From Geomonas propionica (GTDB lineage: Bacteria; Desulfobacterota; Desulfuromonadia; Geobacterales; Geobacteraceae), in NCBI RefSeq assembly GCF_016458235.1, contig NZ_JAEMHK010000003.1:310001-374000 (forward strand): 64,000 nt of DNA. Direction: 5' to 3'. A program made the translations under genes and the position numbers. The first letter of the stretch is position 1; the number at the start of each line of letters is the position of its first letter. Positions 8,590 through 15,875 of this stretch are shown here, one piece after another. The notes beneath the pieces are model-generated. The model searched no databases, was not told the DNA's origin, and was given only the letters and a program-made list of their open reading frames with translations.

Positions 8590-9642
8590 TTAATCTTTGT
8601 TAAAAACGCATCTCTTTTTCCCAACAACAAAGCACTTGTTGCAACTTGTACATTTTGCTTTTTCCTGACCGTTTTTTAGCCGGGTAATCAGATCGGGTTC
8701 GCGTATAAGTGGTCTGCTTATAGAGATCATGTCGACGCCAGCCTCCAACACTGCCTCCATATCCGCAAAATTTCGTATACCGCCAACTACTACTACAGGG
8801 ATGTCAGTATTCCCTTTGATATTCATTGCGCTTTCAACAAAATAATTGTGATCCGAGTATTTCATATGTATGAAATTGGACCCGCTAAATTCAACAGCTT
8901 CGACACCCAATCTCTTAAACTCAGGTATCATTTTCTTCAAGTCACTCGTATATTGTTCATTTTCATCAGCGGCATTTGAATTCACCTTGACGAAAACCGG
9001 ATAATCAGATCCACACTTGATTTTGATCCCTTGGATTATCTCTTTGACAATTAAAAATCTGCCTTCATAGGTTTCACCATACTTATCGGTTCTCTTATTG
9101 AATGATGGTGTTAAAAACTCACATAGAAGGTAGTCGTGGGCACAATGAATTTCAACACCATCCATCCCAGATGATTTTGCACGATAAGCAGCATCTATGA
9201 AATCTTCGATCACGGACCCAATTTCATCCACACTCATCTCTCGGGCTGGTTTATCTTTCTCAAGTTCAATAACCGATGGCCCAACTTTATTATCCTCGGG
9301 ATAGGCTTTGGCGCCTGCATGATTGAGTTGTGCAATCACTTTAGTCCCGTATGGTCGAACTCTTGCAATGATTTTACTTGCTCGTTCGATTTGATAATCT
9401 TCGGCAAGTTCATTGGAGCCGGGTCTTACAATCCCTTTTTTGGATACGAAAAATTGTCCGGCGATGATTAGTCCGATGTCATTGCTCGCCAGTTCTTCAA
9501 ACATATCCAGTTCTTCATCGCTAATCGTACCATCAAGGTTCCCTAAATGGCTGTGTGTCGCTGATCTCACAATTCTGTTTTTAATCGTTAGATTTTTAAA
9601 TTTCATCTTTTCAAATACTTTCATTCCCTCAAATGCTTTCAT
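8590..9642 (-). CDS. Old-yellow-enzyme family NADH:flavin oxidoreductase
   Basis: 350-aa FMN-binding TIM-barrel of the OYE family. It shows KNRIVRSATHSHLG near the N-terminus, AQLNHAGAKA, GVEIHCAHDYLLCEFLTP (substrate His-Ala-His region), the FNKRTDKYGETYEGR loop and VVVGGIRNF with ISRPLI for phosphate binding. A C-terminal CTSCNKC cluster resembles the Fe-S ligands of longer 2,4-dienoyl-CoA reductase types, but the chain ends there without their extra domains. It is more AT-rich than its neighbours, suggesting a separate origin. GAGGAATAAAA precedes ATG 9642. Confidence 0.85.
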   Translation of the reverse strand: MKAFEGMKVFEKMKFKNLTIKNRIVRSATHSHLGNLDGTISDEELDMFEELASNDIGLIIAGQFFVSKKGIVRPGSNELAEDYQIERASKIIARVRPYGTKVIAQLNHAGAKAYPEDNKVGPSVIELEKDKPAREMSVDEIGSVIEDFIDAAYRAKSSGMDGVEIHCAHDYLLCEFLTPSFNKRTDKYGETYEGRFLIVKEIIQGIKIKCGSDYPVFVKVNSNAADENEQYTSDLKKMIPEFKRLGVEAVEFSGSNFIHMKYSDHNYFVESAMNIKGNTDIPVVVVGGIRNFADMEAVLEAGVDMISISRPLIREPDLITRLKNGQEKAKCTSCNKCFVVGKKRCVFNKD

Positions 9643-9770
9643 TTTTATTCCTCTATTTTTTTATGGATTATCGATAACTTTGGCTTACTTGTTTTGCTCA
9701 AGGCATAGAGAGCGTTTCTTTAGTATCTTGTTGCCTGGCCAGCAAAGCTCTTGACTGCTTCGTGAGAAGT

Positions 9771-10223
9771 TCAACGAGATCCGCCGTTGAGGCTTTCAAT
9801 GAGATCCGCCATTGAGGTGCTCTGTTGACAGAGAGCGTTCTTTACAAATGCATCAAGATCAGCAGCTTGCTTTTCGTCGGGGACCTCGTGGGTCCCGCTA
9901 ATAAACTCGATGTTCGGAAATTCGGATTGCAAAATGCTCCGGTACTTGCTTTTGAACGGGCAATTGTGCTCAAGGCAGTAGGCAAAGTGAATAGCCTCTA
10001 CACCGCTCACCGCAAGTGTTCTGACCCGTTTCAGGATTTTCTCCGGCGCCCTTAGGGTAGGACAGCCCGAACAGCTGATGATTCCCGCTACCTGGGCTCC
10101 CCCACGCACTGCATAGCGAGAAAATTTCCCCTTGCTTGCATAGCTGTCCTCAAGGCAACCTACAGAGCTGCAGGCCAGGTCATTCGTCATGTTGCCGCAT
10201 GTGATAATTCCGATTCTCACCAT
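9771..10223 (-). CDS. CGGC-domain protein
   Basis: 150 aa with the CGGC-domain layout: IGIITCGNMTNDLACSSVGC at the start, then GIISCSGCPTL and a conserved C..HNCPFKS. Seven or more Cys suggest metal or Fe-S binding. The biochemical function of the family is not established. It is the first gene of the TetR-flanked minus-strand operon, with AAGGAGAAACCAAG before the ATG. An operator-like palindrome lies 150 bp upstream (10376-10387). Confidence 0.75.
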   Translation of the reverse strand: MVRIGIITCGNMTNDLACSSVGCLEDSYASKGKFSRYAVRGGAQVAGIISCSGCPTLRAPEKILKRVRTLAVSGVEAIHFAYCLEHNCPFKSKYRSILQSEFPNIEFISGTHEVPDEKQAADLDAFVKNALCQQSTSMADLIESLNGGSR

Positions 10224-10356
10224 CTTGGTTTCTCCTTTTGGTTACCGTGCTGTGGTCTGTCTGCGTCTGGCGATCGACATCCCGCCAATGGCCGTTTCCT
10301 GAAAAAGTTGCATCTTTCCCTCGCCACCTCGTTCACGTGTTGACATCGTTCCACCT

Positions 10357-10387
10357 CATGTTGGCAACATGAATTTAGACCGGTCTA
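10357..10387. promoter_or_regulatory. TetR-type operator upstream of cargo operon
   Basis: TAGACCGGTCTA at 10376-10387 is a perfect palindrome sharing both half-sites (TAGACCG/CGGTCTA) with the operator in front of the tetR gene at 11043. A second inverted repeat CATGTTG-G-CAACATG abuts it at 10357-10371. It is placed to control the CGGC-first operon. Binding is inferred. Confidence 0.65.
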
Positions 10388-10451
10388 CTTGATGGCGGGT
10401 ATAAAAATAAGGGTGCTGCGAAGCTCCTCGAAAAGGGTCGCAGCTACCCCT

Positions 10452-11033
10452 CTACGCCAGAAAGACGTTGAAATAGAGATGGATAAAGTTCTTCAGTGGC
10501 TCGACGGACTTCTTCACTTTTGCCCGCAGCAGAGCGCCTTCGAAAGAAGCGACCATACTCTCTGCGAGAACGGAGGGGGCGACCTCGATGCGGACAGCCC
10601 CGGTCTCACGGGCTTCCTCGAGCATCTCCGCGACTGAGTCGATCCACCTCTGCAGCGCATCCTCCAGGCGTTGCCTGAACGGCTCACACTGATCGGACAT
10701 CTCGAGTCCAAGATTGGCGAGCAGGCAGCCCTTGGAGCAGTTATTTTCTTCAAACCTGGCGATGAGCAGTTCGAAGGATCTCCTTATCCGCTCAAGGGGC
10801 GGCAACGAGAGGTCTTCACTGATCGGTTTGAGCAGCGCAGTCATGTCCGAAAGGAACAGGTCAATGACTGCGAGGCCGAATTCCTCCTTGCTGGAGAAGA
10901 AGTTGTAGAATGATCCCTTCGGCACGTTGGCCTGCTTCAGGATGGTCTCTATCCCGGTACCGTTGAATCCTCTGGAAAAGATGATTTCGAGTCCGGTCTG
11001 AACGATGTCGTCTTTGTTGTGTGTGCGCTTCAT
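10452..11033 (-). CDS. TetR/AcrR-family transcriptional regulator
   Basis: 193 aa. The N-terminal helix-turn-helix is IVQTGLEIIFSRGFNGTGIE, then ILKQANVPKGSFYNFFSSKE, the canonical TetR recognition region. The C-terminal ligand-binding domain has NNCSKGCLLANLGLE, seen in regulators of the AcuR/NemR kind that sense electrophiles. It is transcribed in the same direction as the downstream oxidoreductase/hydrolase operon. Two matching palindromes, one at its own promoter and one before the operon, support autoregulation plus operon repression. NemR-like control of an OYE enzyme is a known pairing. Confidence 0.9.
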   Translation of the reverse strand: MKRTHNKDDIVQTGLEIIFSRGFNGTGIETILKQANVPKGSFYNFFSSKEEFGLAVIDLFLSDMTALLKPISEDLSLPPLERIRRSFELLIARFEENNCSKGCLLANLGLEMSDQCEPFRQRLEDALQRWIDSVAEMLEEARETGAVRIEVAPSVLAESMVASFEGALLRAKVKKSVEPLKNFIHLYFNVFLA

Positions 11034-11042
11034 GTCACCAAC

Positions 11043-11062
11043 CTTAGACCGATCGGTCTAAG
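11043..11062. promoter_or_regulatory. TetR operator at tetR promoter
   Basis: CTTAGACCGATCGGTCTAAG is a perfect 20-bp palindrome 10 bp upstream of the tetR start codon. It shares the half-sites with 10376-10387. Confidence 0.8.
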
Positions 11063-11112
11063 GCGTCAAGGACTTTTTTATGGCACCAAATTGTAACTCG
11101 AAACCAGACAGA

Positions 11113-11355
11113 TTTCCGGGAGGCGGCCTCGCCGGCTTCGGGTGTTTCCATAAACAGGGCGTAGAACGCTTTAGGGGGAAGACTCCCCCTCGCTGAGACC
11201 GCGCGGCGTTCTCCGCGCCCCCCTCTGCGGGGGACTCTCCCCCGCAATGCCCCCGGTTGAAAGGGCGGACAAATTGGACCAAAGCCGCCGGCACTTCCGT
11301 ACCGGCCGCTTTACCGGTCCGGCCCGTTGGCAGGCTGCCTGTCAACCGGCCTATA
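11113..11355 (+). repeat. Long GC-rich repeat, copy B
   Basis: Direct repeat of copy A (4498-4750), from the GGGAGG block to TGTCAACCGGCCTA, with scattered substitutions and short indels. Together with copy A it brackets the cargo operon and its regulator. Confidence 0.8.
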
Positions 11356-11435
11356 GCCATACAACGGGGAGTGCCCCGTGCCCCCGGGAAACGGGATCTC
11401 CCGCCCCTCCAAAGCGGACCAACGGCAGTCGGCTA

Positions 11436-11526
11436 CGGGGGCTTCCCCCGCAACGCCCCCGGTAGAAAAACAGGACAGCTTGGACCAAAGCCGCCGGCAC
11501 TTTCGTACCGGCCGCTTTACCGGCCT
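11436..11526 (+). repeat. Long GC-rich repeat, partial copy C
   Basis: Carries CGGGGGCTTCCCCCGCAACG, then the GGACCAAAGCCGCCGGCA and ACCGGCCGCTTTACCGG blocks of copies A and B. The stretch 11356-11435 between B and C shows no gene. Confidence 0.75.
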
Positions 11527-11627
11527 CATGCCATCCACTGAAGTTGGCGCGGGGTGGAAAAGAAGCCTGCTTGCCGGAGAAAAGCTCCGGTCAGGACGGC
11601 ATGTTCTATCTTTTTTAAAGTGACGCT

Positions 11628-11656
11628 TGACAATAACTCATACACATCTTACAACA
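11628..11656 (+). promoter_or_regulatory. Candidate promoter overlapping the 24-bp repeats
   Basis: TTGACA at 11628-11633, a 17-nt spacer and TACAAC at 11651-11656. The first iteron (11635-11643) lies in the spacer, so a protein bound to the repeats would block it. It would drive the AbiEi-Fic gene at 11902. Confidence 0.45.
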
Positions 11657-11715
11657 TTAACTCATATAGTTTGTTAGCCGTTAAGTCATATGGGTTTACG
11701 AGCAGCAAGTCATAT
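11635..11715 (+). repeat. Four iteron-like direct repeats, exact 24-bp period
   Basis: TAACTCATA at 11635 and 11659, TAAGTCATA at 11683, CAAGTCATA at 11707: four copies of TAASTCATA starting exactly 24 bp apart. They sit 187-267 bp upstream of the AbiEi-Fic gene and downstream of repeat copy C. The phase places every copy on nearly the same helical face. They may be an operator array or a replication-type iteron array. The rest of 11527-11901 shows no convincing gene. Confidence 0.7.
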
Positions 11716-11901
11716 GCGTAGGGCGGGTAGGCGTAGGGGGAAGGAGGAGTGCGGTGAGTTTCTTCAACCTGACCAAGGCACCTTGGTAGGTGCCTTTGCC
11801 TATCCCAAAGGGCTTGTGGGCGGTGTGTTGCCGCTGACCGATGCGAAAAGCTACTGCGAAGAGTTCGTACCGCGAGAACAGCGCAGGGGGAGGAGTCTCA
11901 A

Positions 11902-13431
11902 GTGAAAGTGAGTCCGGGGCAGAGGCTTTTTTCGGATGCTCTGCAGGCGCTTAAGGTGCTACAGGATGCAGGAAGGACGGTGTTGAAGTCGGAAGAGCTC
12001 TCTCGGCAGCAGCGGGAGGTCTTGGTCAAGAATGGCTTCCTGCGTCAGGTCGTCAGGGGGTGGTATATGCCGTCACGCCCCGACGACGCCCCGGGGGACA
12101 CGACCCCATGGCATGCGGCGCTGAAGACTTTCGTCCGGGAGTACTGCGACGACCGCTTTGACGAGCTGTGGCACGCATCGCCTGAATACTCGGTGGCGCT
12201 CCATGTGGGAGCGACGGTTCCCCCGCGGCAGATTGTGGTCTGGTCGCCAAAAGCAAGCAACCGTATCCTACCGCTTCCCGATACCTTCTCCTTGCTTGAC
12301 TACCGCAGGGACATCGATCCGGGGCGGGTGGAACTTGTGTCGGGGGTGCGGGTGATGCCCCTGTCCCTTGCTCTGATCAAGGTGCCAGAGGTCTTCTTCC
12401 GCAGTTCGGTCCGGGACGCACGCATCGCGCTGCACCAGGTTGACCCGTCCGATTTGCTCAGGGATCTGGTGGAAGGAGGGCACTCCGCTATCGCTGGCAG
12501 GCTGGCCGGAGCGCTCCGGGCCGTGGGGCGGGGACAGGTGGCCGATGAAATCCTTTCCACTATGCGCGCGGTGGGATATGCCGTTACCGAGACAAACCCT
12601 TTCACTGTTCCCCTATCAGAATTCCACCTCGGGGAGGCGAAGTCGCCTTACGTGCTTCGCATGCGGCTCATGTGGCAGGAGATGAGGGGGGCAGTGCTGG
12701 AGGCCTTTCCTGGCGAACCGGGCCCCCCTGCGGACGTGGCCGGATTCATGGACAGCGTCGAGGAAGTCTATGCGAGTGATGCCTATCACTCCCTTTCCAT
12801 CGAGGGGTACCGGGTATCAGACGATTTGATCCGCCGGGTGGCCGGAGGGGGATGGAGCCCCGATACAGCTCCGGCTGACCTGGAGGCGAAGAACGCTCTG
12901 GCTGCGCGGGGGTACTGGCTGGCCCACAACAAGGTGAAGGAGACGATGGTCAAGGTATTCTCAGGCGCGAACCCCGGGGCCGCCTTTCGTAGCGACCATG
13001 CGAGTTGGTACCAGAACCTTTGGGAGCCTTGTGTTGCCGCTGGAATCCTGAGGCCGGTTGATCTCGCCGGCTACCGCAGTCACCCCGTCTTCATCAAGAA
13101 CGCGGCCCATGTCCCCCCCTCGAAAGAGGCAGTTCGGGAAATGATGCCTGAACTCTGCTCCTTGCTGCAAGCGGAGGAGAGCGCAGCGGTGCGCGCGGTT
13201 CTTGGACATTTCCTGTTCGTCTACATCCATCCTTACATGGACGGCAACGGCAGGCTGGGAAGGTTCTTGATGAACGCCATGCTCGGGTCCGGAGGGTATC
13301 CCTGGACGGTAATCCGGGTGGAGCGGCGCGGTGAGTACCTGGATGCGCTTGATGCGGCAAGTTCGCACGGCGATATCGCTCCATTGGCGGCTTTCATACG
13401 CAGTTGCATGGAGGCTGGAGCTTCGCACTGA
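11902..13431 (+). CDS. AbiEi-like antitoxin domain fused to a Fic domain
   Basis: 509 aa. Residues about 10-200 resemble the AbiEi-type winged-helix antitoxin/regulator (TVLKSEELSRQQREVLVKNG, then LRQVVRGWYM). The C-terminal part is a Fic AMP-transferase domain with the complete motif HPYMDGNGRLGRF (His443). A likely inhibitory helix SLSIEG (Ser297, Glu301) lies ahead of it, so toxicity would be restrained in cis. GTG start with GGGGGAGGAG before it. Fic enzymes AMPylate hydroxyl side chains; the target is unknown. A self-regulating toxin or phage-defence effector is likely. The 24-bp repeats upstream are candidate sites for its N-terminal domain. Confidence 0.85.
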   Translation: MKVSPGQRLFSDALQALKVLQDAGRTVLKSEELSRQQREVLVKNGFLRQVVRGWYMPSRPDDAPGDTTPWHAALKTFVREYCDDRFDELWHASPEYSVALHVGATVPPRQIVVWSPKASNRILPLPDTFSLLDYRRDIDPGRVELVSGVRVMPLSLALIKVPEVFFRSSVRDARIALHQVDPSDLLRDLVEGGHSAIAGRLAGALRAVGRGQVADEILSTMRAVGYAVTETNPFTVPLSEFHLGEAKSPYVLRMRLMWQEMRGAVLEAFPGEPGPPADVAGFMDSVEEVYASDAYHSLSIEGYRVSDDLIRRVAGGGWSPDTAPADLEAKNALAARGYWLAHNKVKETMVKVFSGANPGAAFRSDHASWYQNLWEPCVAAGILRPVDLAGYRSHPVFIKNAAHVPPSKEAVREMMPELCSLLQAEESAAVRAVLGHFLFVYIHPYMDGNGRLGRFLMNAMLGSGGYPWTVIRVERRGEYLDALDAASSHGDIAPLAAFIRSCMEAGASH

Positions 13432-13444
13432 GGTATACAGCGAA

Positions 13445-13500
13445 GTACAATCATTTGTACCAATACGAACAAAAATTTGTAGGGAAGGATACAAGATCCT
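13445..13500. promoter_or_regulatory. Cluster of inverted repeats before the XRE gene
   Basis: GTACAA-TCAT-TTGTAC (13445-13460), ACAAAAATTTGT (around 13469-13480) and AAGGAT-ACAAG-ATCCTT (around 13484-13500) follow each other between the fic stop and the XRE gene. A TATAAT -10 hexamer lies at 13538-13543. The arrangement fits autoregulation by the XRE protein. Confidence 0.5.
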
Positions 13501-13590
13501 TTGCTGATCCTTCTCTGAAGTACCTGAATGTTCTGTATATAATACATTTAAGCATTGCAGCGCGGTTATATATTGCATATTATACGTGAC

Positions 13591-13839
13591 ATGTTATTCG
13601 AACTCGGCCAAGAGATCCGCAAAGTCCGCAAGCTCCGGAAGGTCACGCAAGAGCAGATCGCACGTGAACTCGGTATGAGCCGAGCTACCATCAGCCAACT
13701 GGAGGCGGGTACAGTGCAGGAGATCGGGATCAGAAAGGTGATACGGGTACTCGACTACCTGGGGCTTGAACTGCAAGTTCGCAAGGCTGGACCTCCCCCC
13801 ACCCTTGACGAGTTGAGGGAGCGGTGGGAAGCAGAATAG
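13591..13839 (+). CDS. XRE-family helix-turn-helix regulator (HipB-like)
   Basis: 82 aa. The helix-turn-helix is LRKVTQEQIARELGMSRAT, then ISQLEAGTVQEIGI, followed by RVLDYLGLEL, typical of small antitoxin-type XRE proteins paired with HipA-like or Fic toxins. It lies 159 bp downstream of the Fic gene on the same strand with its own promoter region. The start at 13591 has only a weak ribosome site. No HipA kinase follows; the next gene is the element's integrase on the opposite strand. Confidence 0.8.
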   Translation: MLFELGQEIRKVRKLRKVTQEQIARELGMSRATISQLEAGTVQEIGIRKVIRVLDYLGLELQVRKAGPPPTLDELRERWEAE

Positions 13840-13883
13840 ACTTCCTGATGACGTAGGCGCCAAGGCGCCTGCGGTGGGGCAGG

Positions 13884-15233
13884 CTACCCCGCCCCCTCCT
13901 CTTCCGCTTCGTCACGAAGTATCCGAAGCAGCAGATCCTCCCACTTGGTCAACGCGATCTCCTTCTCCTTGTCGTAACGGTACTTGTTGTAGACCCCGAC
14001 GATGCCCGACTTCTTGTGGTTCACCACCTCCTCGGCAACCTCCTCGATCACCCCGACCCGTGCCATGTTGGTGCGGGCGGTGCGGCGCAGGTCCTGGGGA
14101 GACCAAGGCTTCATGCCGAAGTACGGTTTCTTGCTGGCGTTGAAAGCCTCCTTGCCCACGTTCCTGGTTCCCCCCTCCTCGTAGCTGCGGTTGATTGCCC
14201 GTGAGAGAACGGTAGGGGAGATATGTGGGTTCTTCCCTTCGGAGGGAAAGATGTAGCCTGTATCATCGCCGATCAGCTCTAGTGCTGTATCGGTCAGGTA
14301 TACGCGGTGCTCCCGCCGGTTCTTGGCGATTTCTGCCGGGATGGTCCACCATCGTCCCTTGATCTGGTCGCGGTGCATCTGGGTTACCTCCCCAGGCCGC
14401 TGCGCGGTGACCAGCACCAGCTTGATCGCCCGCTTGACCTGGAGGGAGCTCGCCGAGTTGGTAATCTCGTTCCAAGCCTTTACGATTTCGGCGTCGTCCA
14501 GGTGGCGCTCATCTGCTTTGGGGGCGATCTTTGGCACAGATTCTGTGATCTCGTTGAACGGCTGTATCTCCGCCCATTCCATGCGATAGGCGTATTTGAA
14601 CATCTGCCGGCACAGCTTCATGGCATTTCGGGCAGCGCCAGGGGCCTTTGCGGCGAGGCGTTCTATAAACGTGATGGCGTGTTTGCGCCGTACCGCCGAC
14701 AATTCACTCTTTCCCAGAGCAGGAAGGACATGCAGCCTGAGAGAGCATAGTTCACTCTCCTGCCAGCGCGTCGTGTGGTTCGGCCTTGAGTACCGGACCA
14801 TCCAGACTGCGGCGAGCTGTTCAACTGTTTGGGGGGTGAAGTCCTCCGGGATCCCATCTTTCAGCAAGCTTTCAAAGGTATGCCGCTCAAGGTGGTCTGC
14901 CGCGGTGGCTCGGGCTTCCGCCTCGAGGGCTGCTTCCCTTTCCACCTTTTCCCGCTCCTCTGCCATGGTTTTCTTCCGGTTGAGCGGGTCGATCCCTCTT
15001 TTCACCAGGTTGAAGGCATCGTTGAAGGCGATGCGTGCTTCAGCCAGAGAGCAGCCTGGGTAGTGGCCGAGAGGCAGGTATCCTTTCCGCTTGTTCAGCT
15101 CGTAGATGTAGACGAAGGTCTTGAGGCCGGACGGCATGACCCGCAGGGCAAAGCCTCGCCCCTCGCGAAGGTAATAACGTGCCTCCCGCGGTTTCGCCGA
15201 CGCGATGGTCTTATCGGTGAACTGTTTGCTCAT
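13884..15233 (-). CDS. int: P4-type tyrosine integrase of the tRNA-Gly element
   Basis: 449 aa. An N-terminal DUF4102 arm-binding domain (about 1-90: TDKTIASAKPREARYYLRE) is followed by a core-binding domain (about 135-225) and a catalytic domain. Arg279 lies in TAQRPGEV, Arg383 in QDLRRTART, and the C-terminal His406 precedes the Tyr region YNKYRY. The usual His of the HDLRRT box is Gln380 here. It integrates and excises the element at the 3' half of tRNA-Gly. The gene starts 170 bp from the right att core and points inward, the standard arrangement. Confidence 0.92.
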   Translation of the reverse strand: MSKQFTDKTIASAKPREARYYLREGRGFALRVMPSGLKTFVYIYELNKRKGYLPLGHYPGCSLAEARIAFNDAFNLVKRGIDPLNRKKTMAEEREKVEREAALEAEARATAADHLERHTFESLLKDGIPEDFTPQTVEQLAAVWMVRYSRPNHTTRWQESELCSLRLHVLPALGKSELSAVRRKHAITFIERLAAKAPGAARNAMKLCRQMFKYAYRMEWAEIQPFNEITESVPKIAPKADERHLDDAEIVKAWNEITNSASSLQVKRAIKLVLVTAQRPGEVTQMHRDQIKGRWWTIPAEIAKNRREHRVYLTDTALELIGDDTGYIFPSEGKNPHISPTVLSRAINRSYEEGGTRNVGKEAFNASKKPYFGMKPWSPQDLRRTARTNMARVGVIEEVAEEVVNHKKSGIVGVYNKYRYDKEKEIALTKWEDLLLRILRDEAEEEGAG

Positions 15234-15244
15234 TTTCGCCTCGT

Positions 15245-15274
15245 GTATCCGTTTTGTATCCGTTTGGTATCCGG
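15245..15274 (+). repeat. Candidate integrase arm sites, right end
   Basis: GTATCCGTTT at 15245-15254 and 15256-15265, and GTATCCGG at 15267-15274, in an 11-bp register between the integrase start codon and the right att core. They match the pair at 3440-3461. Confidence 0.55.
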
Positions 15275-15403
15275 CTAGGGCTGAAAAATGGTGGGACGAT
15301 ATGAAACGACTTTATCGCTAAAGTTGAGAAAAATCAATACCATAGATCTGATTTGTGCAACGAATTGAAACGCCCTGAAAAGGGCAGAAATGCATATTTT
15401 GGC

Positions 15404-15451
15404 GCTTCCCAAGCTGAAGGTCGCGGGTTCGAATCCCGTTTCCCGCTCCAA
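15404..15451 (+). repeat. attR: second 48-bp copy of tRNA-Gly 3' half
   Basis: Exact copy of 3334-3381. Only the anticodon arm onward is present, so it is not a functional tRNA; it marks the right boundary of the integrated element. Confidence 0.9.
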
Positions 15452-15458
15452 AGAAATC

Positions 15459-15491
15459 AAGGGCTTAGCCAAATACGGCTAAGCCCTTTTT
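15459..15491 (+). terminator. Terminator-type hairpin behind attR
   Basis: AAGGGCTTAGCC (15459-15470), loop AAATAC, GGCTAAGCCCTT (15477-15488), T run. It has the same architecture as the hairpin behind the intact tRNA with several compensatory changes, and is probably the original tRNA terminator displaced by integration. Confidence 0.8.
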
Positions 15492-15875
15492 ATTTGCGCG
15501 TGGCCTCTCGCGTGGCCTCTTTCGGTTTTCCTGGGGGGCGTCCTCACCTCCGCCTTTTTCCCCTGGTGCCGCTGTGCTCTCTCCATTTGCGCCCCCTGTT
15601 GTAGAGACTCTGGTCTTACGCTACCGATGAGTTACAATCAAATACTTAGCCCCCCCAGCAGGAAGAGGTAAGGGCAAGCCGAAACACTGTGTCTCTCTGA
15701 GGCGACCACCCCTGTCTCTTTTTTTTCTGTGTTGTGGCCAGTTGTCCCCGTGTCTTCATTTAATATATCTGATACAAGGTAAGAGGAAATGATAGGGCTG
15801 CAAAAGCCTGGTATTGTATATTAACTCGGCCTACATTGTTCTGAAATTTAAGTCATGGCTGAGGGGAGAGGTGAC
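15492..15875. other. Intergenic, nothing recognised
   Basis: Stretch between the attR terminator and the hybrid kinase. I see short T-rich runs but no gene, repeat or RNA that I can support. Confidence 0.5.

Noticed and set aside
11635-11715. Short CRISPR array
   Set aside because: The 9-bp unit and 24-bp period are too short for CRISPR repeats and spacers.
15404-15451. A second tRNA-Gly gene
   Set aside because: Only the 3' half is present and the acceptor 5' strand and D arm are missing; it is the right att copy.
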